The notes under the pieces: model-generated
Databases searched by the model: none
What the model saw: only the letters and a program-made list of their open reading frames with translations
What the model was told of the DNA's origin: nothing
Part shown: one piece after another, positions 51,746 to 59,096 of the stretch
Layout: the number at the start of each line of letters is the position of its first letter
How positions within the stretch are numbered: position 1 is the first letter of the stretch
Program-made: the position numbers and the translations under genes
Assembly (NCBI GenBank): GCA_002392965.1
Contig: DGIA01000022.1
Location: forward strand, 12,458-76,457
DNA length: 64,000 bases
Direction: 5' to 3'
Source: Bacteroidales bacterium UBA3834
Lineage (GTDB): Bacteria > Bacteroidota > Bacteroidia > Bacteroidales > P3

Positions 51746-53899
51746 TTATTCTCTTGCCGCCAGCAACAACTCCATCATCTTGATAGCCGAAGTGCTGACA
51801 GGAGTTCCGGGGCCGAAGATAGCAGCCACACCGGCATCGAACAGGAATTGGTAATCCTGCGGCGGAATCACACCACCAGCCACCACCATAATGTCCTCAC
51901 GGCCCAATTTTTTGAGTTCCTCGATAACCTGCGGCAACAGGGTCTTGTGGCCTGCGGCCAGCGAGCTGGCACCGAAAATATGGACGTCGTTCTCCACGGC
52001 CTGCTTGGCAGCTTCGGCCGGGGTTTGGAACAACGGACCCATATCCACGTCGAAGCCCATATCGGCATAACCGGTGGCCACCACTTTGGCGCCACGGTCA
52101 TGACCGTCCTGTCCCATCTTAGCCACCATGATACGGGGACGACGGCCCTCCAATTTGGCGAACTTATCTGTGAGCTCCTGTGCCTTCTTGAAGGCGTCGC
52201 TCTCCTTGGTCTGACTGCTGTACACGTTGCTGATAAGATTAATTTTAGCCTTGTAGCGGCCGAACACTTTCTCCAATGCATAGCTGATTTCACCCAGCGA
52301 AGCGCGCTTGCGGGCAGCATCGATGCTGAGGTCAAGCAGGTTGCCCTCCCCGGTGCGGGCGCATTCGGTCAGGCGATCCAGTGCGGCCTCGACAGCGGCG
52401 TTGTCGCGCTCGGCACGCAGTTTGGCCAGACGCTCGATCTGAGCCTTGCGCACAGCGGTATTATCAACCTCAAGGGTCTCGATGGGATCCTCGTGGTCAA
52501 GACGGTACTTATTGATACCCACGATGGTATCCACATTCGAGTCGATGCGGCTCTGCTTGCGTGCCGAGGCCTCCTCGATACGCATCTTGGGCACACCGCT
52601 CTCGATGGCCTTGGCCATGCCGCCCAACTTCTCCACTTCCTGGATGTGAGCCCAAGCGCGATGGGCCAACTCGTGGGTCAGGGTCTCGACATAGTAGCTG
52701 CCAGCCCATGGATCGACCACGCGACAGATATTGGTCTCCTCCTGTAAGTAAATCTGCGTGTTACGGGCAATACGTGCGCTGAAGTCCGTCGGCAAGGCGA
52801 TGGCCTCGTCGAGGGCATTGGTATGCAGACTCTGGGTGTGGCCCAAAGCGGCGCCCATGGCCTCGATGCAGGTACGGGCCACGTTGTTGAACGGGTCCTG
52901 CTCGGTGAGGCTCCAACCCGAGGTCTGCGAGTGGGTACGCAGAGCCAGGCTCTTGGGGTTCTTCGGGTTGAACTGGTTTACTATCTTGGCCCACAACATG
53001 CGGGCGGCACGCATCTTGGCAATCTCCATGAAGTGGTTCATACCCACACCCCAGAAGAACGACAGGCGCGGCGCGAAGTCATCGACACTCATACCTGCCT
53101 GCACACCGGCACGCAGATACTCCAGACCGTCGGCCAGCGTATAGGCCAACTCGATGTCGGCCGTGGCACCGGCTTCCTGCATGTGGTAGCCCGAGATGGA
53201 GATGCTGTTGAACTTCGGCATGTGCTTCGAGGTGTATTCGAAGATGTCAGCGATAATCTTCATGCTCGGCAGCGGGGGATAGATATAGGTATTACGAACC
53301 ATGAACTCCTTCAGGATATCGTTCTGGATGGTACCTTGCAGCTGGTCCTGCGGCACCCCCTGCTCCTCGGCGGCGATGATGTAGAACGCCAGAATGGGAA
53401 GCACGGCACCGTTCATGGTCATAGAGACGGACATCTTGCCCAGGTCGATCTGGTCGAACAGAATCTTCATGTCGAGGATGCTGTCGATGGCCACACCGGC
53501 CTTACCCACGTCGCCAACCACACGCTCGTGGTCCGAGTCGTAGCCACGGTGCGTGGCCAGGTCGAAGGCGCAGCTCAAGCCCTTCTGTCCGGCGGCAATA
53601 TTGCGGCGGTAGAAGGCATTACTCTCCTCGGCGGTCGAAAAACCGGCATACTGACGGATGGTCCACGGACGCATCACATACATGGTCGAATACGGTCCGC
53701 GCAGGAACGGTACAATGCCTGCCGCATAGTTCAGGTGCTCCATGCCCTCGAGGTCTTTCTTTCCGTAGGCAGGCTTCACGTCAATCTGCTCCGGTGTCTT
53801 CCAGTTCTTCTCGTTATGGACTTCTTTCTCCCACTCGGCGAAGGATTCTTGCTTTCCTTCAGCCTTGCGGATATCGACATTTTGAAAATTCGGTCTCAT
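51746..53899 (-). CDS. mutB: Methylmalonyl-CoA mutase large subunit
   Basis: The 717-residue enzyme interconverts (R)-methylmalonyl-CoA and succinyl-CoA with adenosylcobalamin, the route to propionate in Bacteroidetes. The N-terminal barrel has RGPYSTMYVMRPWTIRQYAGFSTAEESNAFYR, SISGYHMQEAGATADIELAYTLADG and QTSGWSLTEQDPFNN. The C-terminal cobalamin domain contains the lower-ligand motif MGQDGHDRGAKVVATGYADMGFDVDMGPLF, then GVAAIFGPGTPVSTSA. The ATG at 53899 is preferred; the frame reaches a TTG at 53905. The small subunit gene is not in the window. A -7 element and an 11-bp repeat array lie upstream. Full length for the family. Confidence 0.96.
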   Translation of the reverse strand: MRPNFQNVDIRKAEGKQESFAEWEKEVHNEKNWKTPEQIDVKPAYGKKDLEGMEHLNYAAGIVPFLRGPYSTMYVMRPWTIRQYAGFSTAEESNAFYRRNIAAGQKGLSCAFDLATHRGYDSDHERVVGDVGKAGVAIDSILDMKILFDQIDLGKMSVSMTMNGAVLPILAFYIIAAEEQGVPQDQLQGTIQNDILKEFMVRNTYIYPPLPSMKIIADIFEYTSKHMPKFNSISISGYHMQEAGATADIELAYTLADGLEYLRAGVQAGMSVDDFAPRLSFFWGVGMNHFMEIAKMRAARMLWAKIVNQFNPKNPKSLALRTHSQTSGWSLTEQDPFNNVARTCIEAMGAALGHTQSLHTNALDEAIALPTDFSARIARNTQIYLQEETNICRVVDPWAGSYYVETLTHELAHRAWAHIQEVEKLGGMAKAIESGVPKMRIEEASARKQSRIDSNVDTIVGINKYRLDHEDPIETLEVDNTAVRKAQIERLAKLRAERDNAAVEAALDRLTECARTGEGNLLDLSIDAARKRASLGEISYALEKVFGRYKAKINLISNVYSSQTKESDAFKKAQELTDKFAKLEGRRPRIMVAKMGQDGHDRGAKVVATGYADMGFDVDMGPLFQTPAEAAKQAVENDVHIFGASSLAAGHKTLLPQVIEELKKLGREDIMVVAGGVIPPQDYQFLFDAGVAAIFGPGTPVSTSAIKMMELLLAARE

Positions 53900-53941
53900 T
53901 ATCAATCGTTTGTGTTTGTATCATATTGTATCTTGCAACTG

Positions 53942-53949
53942 CAAATATA
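53942..53949 (-). promoter_or_regulatory. -7 promoter element for mutB
   Basis: The minus strand reads TATATTTG followed by CAGT, 43 bp before the ATG at 53899. Confidence 0.5.
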
Positions 53950-53994
53950 ATAAATAATAATAACATGGCCAAAAAAAAGTTCTCATCCTCCCTC

Positions 53995-54110
53995 TCCACT
54001 GATTCCCCACTCCCTCCATACCCCATCCATATCACCACCGTCCTTTCTCCGTTGAAAGACGGAGGTGAGACGGAGGTGAAACGGAGGTGAGACGGAGGTG
54101 AGACGGAGGG
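53995..54110. repeat. 11-bp-period palindromic array, copy 2
   Basis: On the right are about five units of the ACGGAGGTGAG family (54058-54110), one with an A-for-G change. On the left are pyrimidine-rich 11-mers in the same phase that look like decayed inverted units, such as ACTCCCTCCAT and CCTTTCTCCGT. The loop TGAAAG matches the TGGAAG loop of copy 1 at five of six bases. The array lies in the divergent gap between mutB and the phosphatase gene. Confidence 0.9.
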
Positions 54111-54235
54111 ACTGGCTTGCATCTGCCGAAGCAACGGGGCATGACAAATATCAGAAATCCATGACAGGCAATAATTAATTACCAGTTATTTATAAAACAC
54201 AGCAACATTTTTTTGTCCCTTTCCAAAAGTTTTCG

Positions 54236-54243
54236 TATCTTTG
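54236..54243 (+). promoter_or_regulatory. -7 promoter element for the phosphatase gene
   Basis: TATCTTTG followed by CACC lies 4 bp before the ATG at 54248. A TTTTTTTG tract about 20 bp upstream fits the -33 element. The transcript would be nearly leaderless. Confidence 0.65.
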
Positions 54244-54247
54244 CACC

Positions 54248-54703
54248 ATGAAAAAGATCCTATTTGTATGCCACGGCAACATCTGCCGCAGCCCCATGGC
54301 CGAGTTCATTCTGAAGAAAATGCTCCGCCAGGCGGGACGTGAGGAAGAGTTCCACGTGGCCTCAGCTGCCACCCACGACGAAGAGATTGGCAATCCCGTC
54401 TATCCAATGGCACGGCAGGAATTGGCCAAGCACGGCATCGGTTGTCCCGGCCATCAGGCCCGTCAAATCACGCCCGACGACTATGCCAACTTTGACTTCA
54501 TCGTCGGCATGGATGAAGCCAACATGCAGGACATGAAACTCATGTTCGGCGGCGACCCCGACGGCAAACTGCACCTGATGATGGACCTCGTAGGCGAGCA
54601 CCGCGATGTGGCCGATCCTTGGTTCACCCGTAATTTCACCGCCGCCTGGCGCGACATTTTCGCAGGCTGCACTGCCATCTTCAACCAACTGCCCACGAAA
54701 TAA
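54248..54703 (+). CDS. Low-molecular-weight protein tyrosine phosphatase
   Basis: The 151-residue protein has the P-loop FVCHGNICRSPMAE (CX5R, Cys8 nucleophile to Arg14) at the N-terminus. The general-acid loop VADPWFTRNF near residue 122 is also present. HQARQITPDDYANFDFIVGMDEANMQDM is the usual middle block. These enzymes remove phosphate from protein tyrosines and in many bacteria regulate polysaccharide export kinases; no such kinase lies beside it. It is followed 14 bp later by a PurL-like gene. Confidence 0.95.
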   Translation: MKKILFVCHGNICRSPMAEFILKKMLRQAGREEEFHVASAATHDEEIGNPVYPMARQELAKHGIGCPGHQARQITPDDYANFDFIVGMDEANMQDMKLMFGGDPDGKLHLMMDLVGEHRDVADPWFTRNFTAAWRDIFAGCTAIFNQLPTK

Positions 54704-54717
54704 GCCGCACAACGTCA

Positions 54718-55506
54718 ATGACGGAGCAACCCATTGATTTCGAACAAGTCGAAGCCATGGGCATCTCGCGTGAAGCATTCGACGAGGTGCTTGACATCGT
54801 GGGACGCATCCCAACCATGGAGGAGCTTTCCACCTTGCTAGCCATGTGGGAGAGCAACGGCCGGCAGCAGAGCCTCTATGGGTGGCTGCGTGGCCAACGA
54901 CACACGGTGGAGCGCAACGAATACCTCTATACCGGCACCGCCGACCACCGTTCCGTCCGCGAACCTCGCGTCAAAGACTGCCTCACCATTGCCAATGAGC
55001 TCTGCCGTAACCTGACGCCGGCCATCAACCACTTAACACTGACCACAGGATTGCTCCTCTACATGGTAGGCAATGTGAGCACCGAGTTTGCCGATTCGGA
55101 ATATGCCCGACGTTGCCTGCATCTGGTCAGCGAACCCATGGGAGCCGGCGGCCACCGGGAAGATTGCCAGTATATAGAGATGATTCTCGACGCCCTGCTC
55201 GGGGGTGATATCATCCTGACCCACCAGTCCATCGCCTATGGTGGCCTTTTCTGCTCGCTGCTGCAATTCACTTCACCGCTGGGATACGACATCCTCACCC
55301 CCCGCGAGGTGCGGCTCGACGCCTTTCTCTTCGGCGAGGAGGCGGGACGCTACCTTGTTGCCGTCAAAGAGGAACACGATGACCTATTCCTGCTCAAGGT
55401 CGATGAGGCACGACTCAACTGCTGTTTCCTCGGCCGCACCACCAAAGGGCGTATCCTAATCGACGGCTACGACTTCGGCCCCGTCAGCCAATACACCCGG
55501 CAATAA
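54718..55506 (+). CDS. Degenerate PurL (FGAM synthase)-like protein
   Basis: I believe this 262-residue protein is a shortened relative of phosphoribosylformylglycinamidine synthase. Residues 14-60 (MGISREAFDEVLDIVGRIP, then EELSTLLAMWESNGRQQSL) align with the PurL linker LGLTEEEYEKIVEILGR, then ELGMFSVMWSEHCSYKSS. The catalytic histidine of SEHCS is missing. Residues about 112-220 look like the PurL C-terminal AIRS fold: LLYMVGN, FADSEYARRC, GGDIILTHQSIAYGGL and AFLFGEEAGRYLVAV. The ATP-binding half between them is gone. Purine synthesis activity is therefore unlikely. It follows the phosphatase gene by 14 bp. The relationship is from motif alignment by eye. Confidence 0.6.
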   Translation: MTEQPIDFEQVEAMGISREAFDEVLDIVGRIPTMEELSTLLAMWESNGRQQSLYGWLRGQRHTVERNEYLYTGTADHRSVREPRVKDCLTIANELCRNLTPAINHLTLTTGLLLYMVGNVSTEFADSEYARRCLHLVSEPMGAGGHREDCQYIEMILDALLGGDIILTHQSIAYGGLFCSLLQFTSPLGYDILTPREVRLDAFLFGEEAGRYLVAVKEEHDDLFLLKVDEARLNCCFLGRTTKGRILIDGYDFGPVSQYTRQ

Positions 55507-55530
55507 AAAAGGCCGCAATTACTTGCGGCC
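55504..55530 (-). terminator. Terminator of the lipocalin-like gene run
   Basis: A perfect 8-bp stem GGCCGCAA/TTGCGGCC with loop TTAC is followed on the minus strand by six T residues. It lies 31 bp past the stop of the first lipocalin-like gene and also touches the stop of the convergent PurL-like gene. Confidence 0.85.
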
Positions 55531-55560
55531 CGGACTTGATTCTTTGCTCAAAAAAAGGCT

Positions 55561-55977
55561 TTACTTTTTCTCCAGTTCGTATTTAACCTTGTATTTGAGC
55601 GAACCGTATTCGGCGTTCTTCAAGATCAGATTGCCGCTGAGGGACATATCTTTGTTCTTGAGTTCGTCGATGGTGAACTCTGCAATCGCATTGAAGTAAG
55701 CACCTTCAACATAAAGCTTGTCATCGGATTCAATTGTCAATTCGTCGCCCGAAACTTTCCAGGTGCCACTGACATCGAGATTTCCCACATAGCCGGAAAA
55801 CTTGCCTTTCTCCTTGAAAGTCCAAGTCTCATCCTTGTCGTTGGACACATTGATTTCCGACGAATTGGCCCTGGTCACTCTCCATTTGCCGGTAATCTGG
55901 CTCTCCTTGGAGCACGAAGTGAACATAAAAGTGGTGGCAGCCAACAAAGCCACCATGGCAAAAAGTTTCAGTTTCAT
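55561..55977 (-). CDS. Lipocalin-like lipoprotein, paralogue 1
   Basis: The start at 55977 gives a 138-residue lipoprotein (MKLKLFAMVALLAATTFMFTSC, lipidated Cys22). A lipocalin-like barrel follows with ITGKWRVTRANSSEINVSND (about 29-48), the start signature GxW of lipocalins, then ETWTFKEKGKFSGYVG and SGTWKVSGDELTIES. Such small beta-barrels bind hydrophobic ligands or are structural; no ligand is known here. Two close paralogues lie just upstream on the same strand. A terminator follows. No -7 box was found in the 87-bp gap before it, so it may be read from the promoter of paralogue 2. Confidence 0.8.
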   Translation of the reverse strand: MKLKLFAMVALLAATTFMFTSCSKESQITGKWRVTRANSSEINVSNDKDETWTFKEKGKFSGYVGNLDVSGTWKVSGDELTIESDDKLYVEGAYFNAIAEFTIDELKNKDMSLSGNLILKNAEYGSLKYKVKYELEKK

Positions 55978-56064
55978 ACACATGATTTTTTTTCGTGATT
56001 GCAATTCAATTGAAAAGGCATAGCCATATTGTCACATAACTATGCCTTATCCACAACGGACAAT

Positions 56065-56487
56065 TTATTTTTTGTCGAACTCGTAGGTAACCTTGTGTTT
56101 GGCCACCTGAGTGCCTTCACTCTTGAAAATCCAGTTGCCGGAAATGGTCATGGTCTTGCTCTTGAGCTCGTCAATGACAAAATCACCGGTGCAACTAACC
56201 TTCTCGCCTCCCAGATACACACCATCCACATCAAGTGTCAGGTTGTCGGAAGAAATGCTCCAGGTCATATCGAAATCGGAACCAGTGATGATGACTGTAC
56301 CTTTACCCTTCTCTTTGAAAGTCCAGGTTTCTCCTCTGTCGTCAGAGACAGAAGTCCAATCAGAAGAAGCGGCTCTCGTGATTTTCCACTTGCCTACAAT
56401 CTGGGCGTCCTTCGAGCAGGAGGTGAACATCAGCGCAGTGGCGGCCAAAAGAGCGACCATGGCAAAAGTTTTTACTGATTTAAACAT
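56065..56487 (-). CDS. Lipocalin-like lipoprotein, paralogue 2
   Basis: The 140-residue lipoprotein begins MFKSVKTFAMVALLAATALM, with the lipidated cysteine at 24 (FTSCSKD). The core follows paralogue 1: IVGKWKITRAASSDWTSVSDDRGETWTFKEKGKG, TWSISSDNLTLDVDG and FVIDELKSKTMTISGNWIFKSEGT. Differences cluster in the loop after TVIITGS. It has its own -7 element 46 bp upstream of the ATG. Probably anchored in the outer membrane; the function is unknown. Confidence 0.8.
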   Translation of the reverse strand: MFKSVKTFAMVALLAATALMFTSCSKDAQIVGKWKITRAASSDWTSVSDDRGETWTFKEKGKGTVIITGSDFDMTWSISSDNLTLDVDGVYLGGEKVSCTGDFVIDELKSKTMTISGNWIFKSEGTQVAKHKVTYEFDKK

Positions 56488-56532
56488 AATGCTTGAGGTT
56501 TAATGGGTTAATATTTATTCTTTTCAATGATG

Positions 56533-56540
56533 CAAATGTA
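56533..56540 (-). promoter_or_regulatory. -7 promoter element for lipocalin-like paralogue 2
   Basis: The minus strand reads TACATTTG. The flanking bases (CAAATGTACAAACATTT on the plus strand) are the same as those at 57120, upstream of paralogue 3, showing that the promoter was duplicated with the gene. Confidence 0.6.
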
Positions 56541-56668
56541 CAAACATTTTTCGTTCCTGCCAAATAAAAAATGCAACACATTGATTAACAAACCAAATCC
56601 ACATATAATTTATCATAATAATTGTATTCTCTTAACCCTGTTCAACAAAATTCACATTCCCTTCTACC

Positions 56669-57073
56669 CTAATATTTATCAAAGACATAATTGATTTTCA
56701 GTTTGGACGACCCATCTTCATACTTATACAACCAATTACCCGAGAGGGACATCGTCTTACTCCTGAGCTCGCCAATGGCAAAAACGCCGGAAACCTTGGT
56801 ACCGCCCACCATTTCGAAGTTAATAGTCAGATTATCCCTTGAGACATTCCATGTCCCATTAACATCAATCCCTTGGACAACACCAGAGAAAACACCTTTC
56901 TCCTTGAAAGTCCAAGTCTCACCTTTGTCCGCTGATAGTTCAATGCCATTGATAGAAGCCTTCGCAATTCTCCACTTGCCGACAATCAGGCTCTCTTTGG
57001 AACAGGAAGTAAGAATCAGCACACTGGCGACCAGTATTGCTAAAAAGGTGAAAAACCTTAACTTGCCAAACAT
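56669..57073 (-). CDS. Lipocalin-like lipoprotein, paralogue 3
   Basis: The 134-residue lipoprotein begins MFGKLRFFTFLAILVASVLI with the lipidated cysteine at 24 (LTSCSKE). The lipocalin-like body runs IVGKWRIAKASINGIELSAD, KGETWTFKEKGVFSGVVQGI, NGTWNVSRDNLTINFEM and FAIGELRSKTMSLSGNWLYKYED. It differs most from the others in its signal peptide and final strand. It has its own -7 element. The 180-bp AT-rich gap after it holds the promoter of paralogue 2 and nothing else seen. Confidence 0.8.
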   Translation of the reverse strand: MFGKLRFFTFLAILVASVLILTSCSKESLIVGKWRIAKASINGIELSADKGETWTFKEKGVFSGVVQGIDVNGTWNVSRDNLTINFEMVGGTKVSGVFAIGELRSKTMSLSGNWLYKYEDGSSKLKINYVFDKY

Positions 57074-57119
57074 ATTGAAGTGATCTTAATAAGGTAATTT
57101 ATACTTTACTTCGGTGGTG

Positions 57120-57127
57120 CAAATGTA
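57120..57127 (-). promoter_or_regulatory. -7 promoter element for lipocalin-like paralogue 3
   Basis: The minus strand reads TACATTTG, 47 bp before the ATG at 57073, the same distance and flanks as at paralogue 2. Confidence 0.6.
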
Positions 57128-57149
57128 CAAACATTTATCGTTTCCACAA

Positions 57150-57184
57150 AATAAAAATGCAACGTGTTGATTCACACGTTGCAT
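57150..57184 (-). terminator. Terminator after rplS
   Basis: A perfect 10-bp stem ATGCAACGTG/CACGTTGCAT is followed on the minus strand by TTTTAT, about 33 bp past the rplS stop codon. Confidence 0.85.
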
Positions 57185-57216
57185 TAAAGTCCATGACCGT
57201 ATCGTCAAAGGATCGC

Positions 57217-57570
57217 TTAGCGGCGTTTCTCTTTGATACGGGCTTTCTTACCGGTAAGGTCGCGCAGATAGAAGATGCGGGCGCGGCGCACAGCGCCGTG
57301 CTTGTTGACGTCAATCTGCTCGATGAACGGGCTGGCAAAGGGGAATATACGCTCCACTCCGACGCCGTTCGTGACCTTGCGGACAGTAAAGGTCTCAGTA
57401 GCTCCGCTTCCACTGCGCTGCAGCACAACGCCCTGGAAGTTCTGGATTCTCTCCTTGTTTCCTTCTTTAATCTTGTAATGGACAGTGATGGTATCGCCAG
57501 CCTTGAACTCGGGGAACTCCTTGCGCTCGACAAGGGTCTCGACATACTGCATTATTTCATTCTTTCCCAT
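57217..57570 (-). CDS. rplS: 50S ribosomal protein L19
   Basis: The 117-residue protein is a full-length L19: FPEFKAGDTITVHYKIKEGNKERIQNFQGVVLQRSG, then TFTVRKVTNGVGVERIFPFASPFIEQIDV and a basic tail LTGKKARIKEKRR. L19 sits at the interface between the subunits. Here it follows rplT by 30 bp on the same strand rather than lying in the usual rpsP-rimM-trmD operon, and a strong terminator follows it. Confidence 0.97.
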   Translation of the reverse strand: MGKNEIMQYVETLVERKEFPEFKAGDTITVHYKIKEGNKERIQNFQGVVLQRSGSGATETFTVRKVTNGVGVERIFPFASPFIEQIDVNKHGAVRRARIFYLRDLTGKKARIKEKRR

Positions 57571-57600
57571 GACTATTAGTTTCTTTAGCGGTTAAACTCT

Positions 57601-57948
57601 TTATTTCTTTACCATCTTGACAACAGCGGTGAAGGCCTCGGGATTGTTCATAGCGAGGTCGGCAAGCACCTTGCGGTTGAGCTCGATGTTGTTCTTGTGA
57701 AGTTCGCCCATAAAGACGGAATACGAGATACCGTTGATGCGGCAACCGGCATTGATACGGTTGATCCACAGCGAGCGGAACTCGCGCTTCTTGTTCTTAC
57801 GGTCACGGTAAGCGTAGGTCTGACCTTTCTCCCATTTGTTCTTGGCAACGGTCCATACGTTTTTACCTCTGCCCCAATAACCTTTGGTGCGGTTGAGGAT
57901 TTTCTTTCTGCGTGCCCTGGAGGCAACTGCATTGACTGATCTTGGCAT
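57601..57948 (-). CDS. rplT: 50S ribosomal protein L20
   Basis: The 115-residue basic protein is a complete L20: MPRSVNAVASRARRKKILNR, KGYWGRGKNVWTVAKNKWEK, YAYRDRKNKKREFRSLWINRINAGCR and the C-terminal LADLAMNNPEAFTAVVKMVKK. L20 is needed early in large-subunit assembly and represses its own operon in other bacteria. It follows rpmI by 97 bp in the conserved infC-rpmI-rplT order. That gap may hold regulatory RNA, but I could not define a structure. Confidence 0.97.
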   Translation of the reverse strand: MPRSVNAVASRARRKKILNRTKGYWGRGKNVWTVAKNKWEKGQTYAYRDRKNKKREFRSLWINRINAGCRINGISYSVFMGELHKNNIELNRKVLADLAMNNPEAFTAVVKMVKK

Positions 57949-58045
57949 AGTTCAATTGTTTTTTCATTTAGGCGGCAGCGCGGTGCCTCTGCGGTTCTAA
58001 CCTGCTGCTCTTGTCGGCGCTAAATAATGGTTAATAACTCCTGTT

Positions 58046-58240
58046 TTAAGCAAGCAACATGCGTTTCACGCGGGCCTCGTCGTCACGGCTCACCAGAGCA
58101 GTGTGGTCGAGGTTGCGCTTCTGGGTCGTCTCCTTTTTGGTCAGGATGTGACTGTGGTAAGCATGCTTTCTCTTGATTTTGCCGGTGCCGGTGAAGGTGA
58201 AACGCTTCTTGGCAGCGGCCTTGGTTTTCATTCTCGGCAT
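58046..58240 (-). CDS. rpmI: 50S ribosomal protein L35
   Basis: The 64-residue protein begins MPRMKTKAAAKKRFTFTGTG and has KIKRKHAYHSHILTKKETTQKRNL, the standard L35 sequence. It is the middle gene of infC-rpmI-rplT, 57 bp after infC. Confidence 0.97.
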   Translation of the reverse strand: MPRMKTKAAAKKRFTFTGTGKIKRKHAYHSHILTKKETTQKRNLDHTALVSRDDEARVKRMLLA

Positions 58241-58297
58241 TACTTTACTGTTTTTTTAAGTTAGACTGTTATTGATACGGTTTGGACTTTCTCCTTA

Positions 58298-58864
58298 TTA
58301 TTTTTTCGGTGCGATGACCATCAACATGCGCTTGCCTTCCAACTTGGGCATCTGCTCGGGCTTGCCGTACTCCAGCAGAGCCTCGGCAAACTTCAGCAGC
58401 TGCTGCTCTCCCTGTTCCTTGTACACAATGCTACGGCCGCGGAAAAAGACATCGACCTTCACCTTGTTGCCCTCTTTGAGGAAGCGGATGGCGTGGTTGA
58501 GCTTGAACTCGAAATCGTGGTCGTCGGTCTGCGGACTCAGACGAATCTCCTTGATGACAATCTTCTGCGAGTTGGCCTTGCGTTCCTTCTCGCGCTTCTT
58601 CTGCTCGTAGAGGTACTTCTGATACTCAATGATCTTACACACCGGCGGATTGGCCGTGGGCGAAATCATGACCAAGTCGAGACCCTCGTCGTAAGCACGA
58701 CGCAAAGCTTCTTTGGTATTCATGATGGTGGGCTCCATGCCCTCGCCTACCACACGGACCATCGGCGAATCGATGTTCTCGTTGATCTGGTGCTCCGGCT
58801 CTTTTCTGACCGGGCCGCGTCCGCGCTGCGGACGGGGACCGCTGGGGTTGAAAGGTGCTGCTAT
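58298..58864 (-). CDS. infC: Translation initiation factor IF-3 with a non-standard start codon
   Basis: The first in-frame ATG (58762) would delete the conserved start of the N-terminal domain. The upstream codons encode EHQINENIDSPMVRVVGEG, matching RINEQIRAKEVRVVG of IF-3. The frame runs up to a TAG at about 58877-58879. Between that stop and the homology there is no ATG, GTG, TTG or CTG. The codon ATA at 58862-58864 stands nine bases after AGGAG, a rare Shine-Dalgarno in this window, and is the best start. It gives 188 residues, normal for IF-3. The C-terminal domain shows KEIRLSPQTDDHDFEFKL and FFRGRSIVYKEQG. Rare start codons in infC let IF-3 control its own synthesis. Confidence 0.9.
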   Translation of the reverse strand: MAAPFNPSGPRPQRGRGPVRKEPEHQINENIDSPMVRVVGEGMEPTIMNTKEALRRAYDEGLDLVMISPTANPPVCKIIEYQKYLYEQKKREKERKANSQKIVIKEIRLSPQTDDHDFEFKLNHAIRFLKEGNKVKVDVFFRGRSIVYKEQGEQQLLKFAEALLEYGKPEQMPKLEGKRMLMVIAPKK

Positions 58865-58960
58865 AACTTGGTTCTCCTATGTTCAGCCGTCAGCTTTTCC
58901 ACTGACAACTATTTGATTTTATTATATTTATAATACTTCTACGATATATGATTCAAACTG

Positions 58961-58968
58961 CAAAAATA
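58961..58968 (-). promoter_or_regulatory. -7 promoter element for infC-rpmI-rplT(-rplS)
   Basis: The minus strand reads TATTTTTG followed by CAGT, about 97 bp before the ATA start, giving a leader of roughly 90 nt. Confidence 0.55.
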
Positions 58969-59024
58969 CAACTTTTTTCATATCGGCAAAAATATTTTTT
59001 TGTTTCCGCACATTCCCCTGCACA

Positions 59025-59069
59025 AGAATACCCCGCACGGATGTTTTCTCGGTGTAATCCATGCGGGGT
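59025..59069 (-). terminator. Possible terminator after thrS
   Basis: A stem of about 12-13 bp (ACCCCGCA and GGAT paired with ATCC and TGCGGGGT) with a 14-nt loop begins 28 bp past the thrS stop. It is followed on the minus strand only by ATTCTTG, so it is a weak terminator or a processing hairpin. Confidence 0.5.
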
Positions 59070-59096
59070 ATCGTTGGTTGCGGTGGCGATTCTCTA

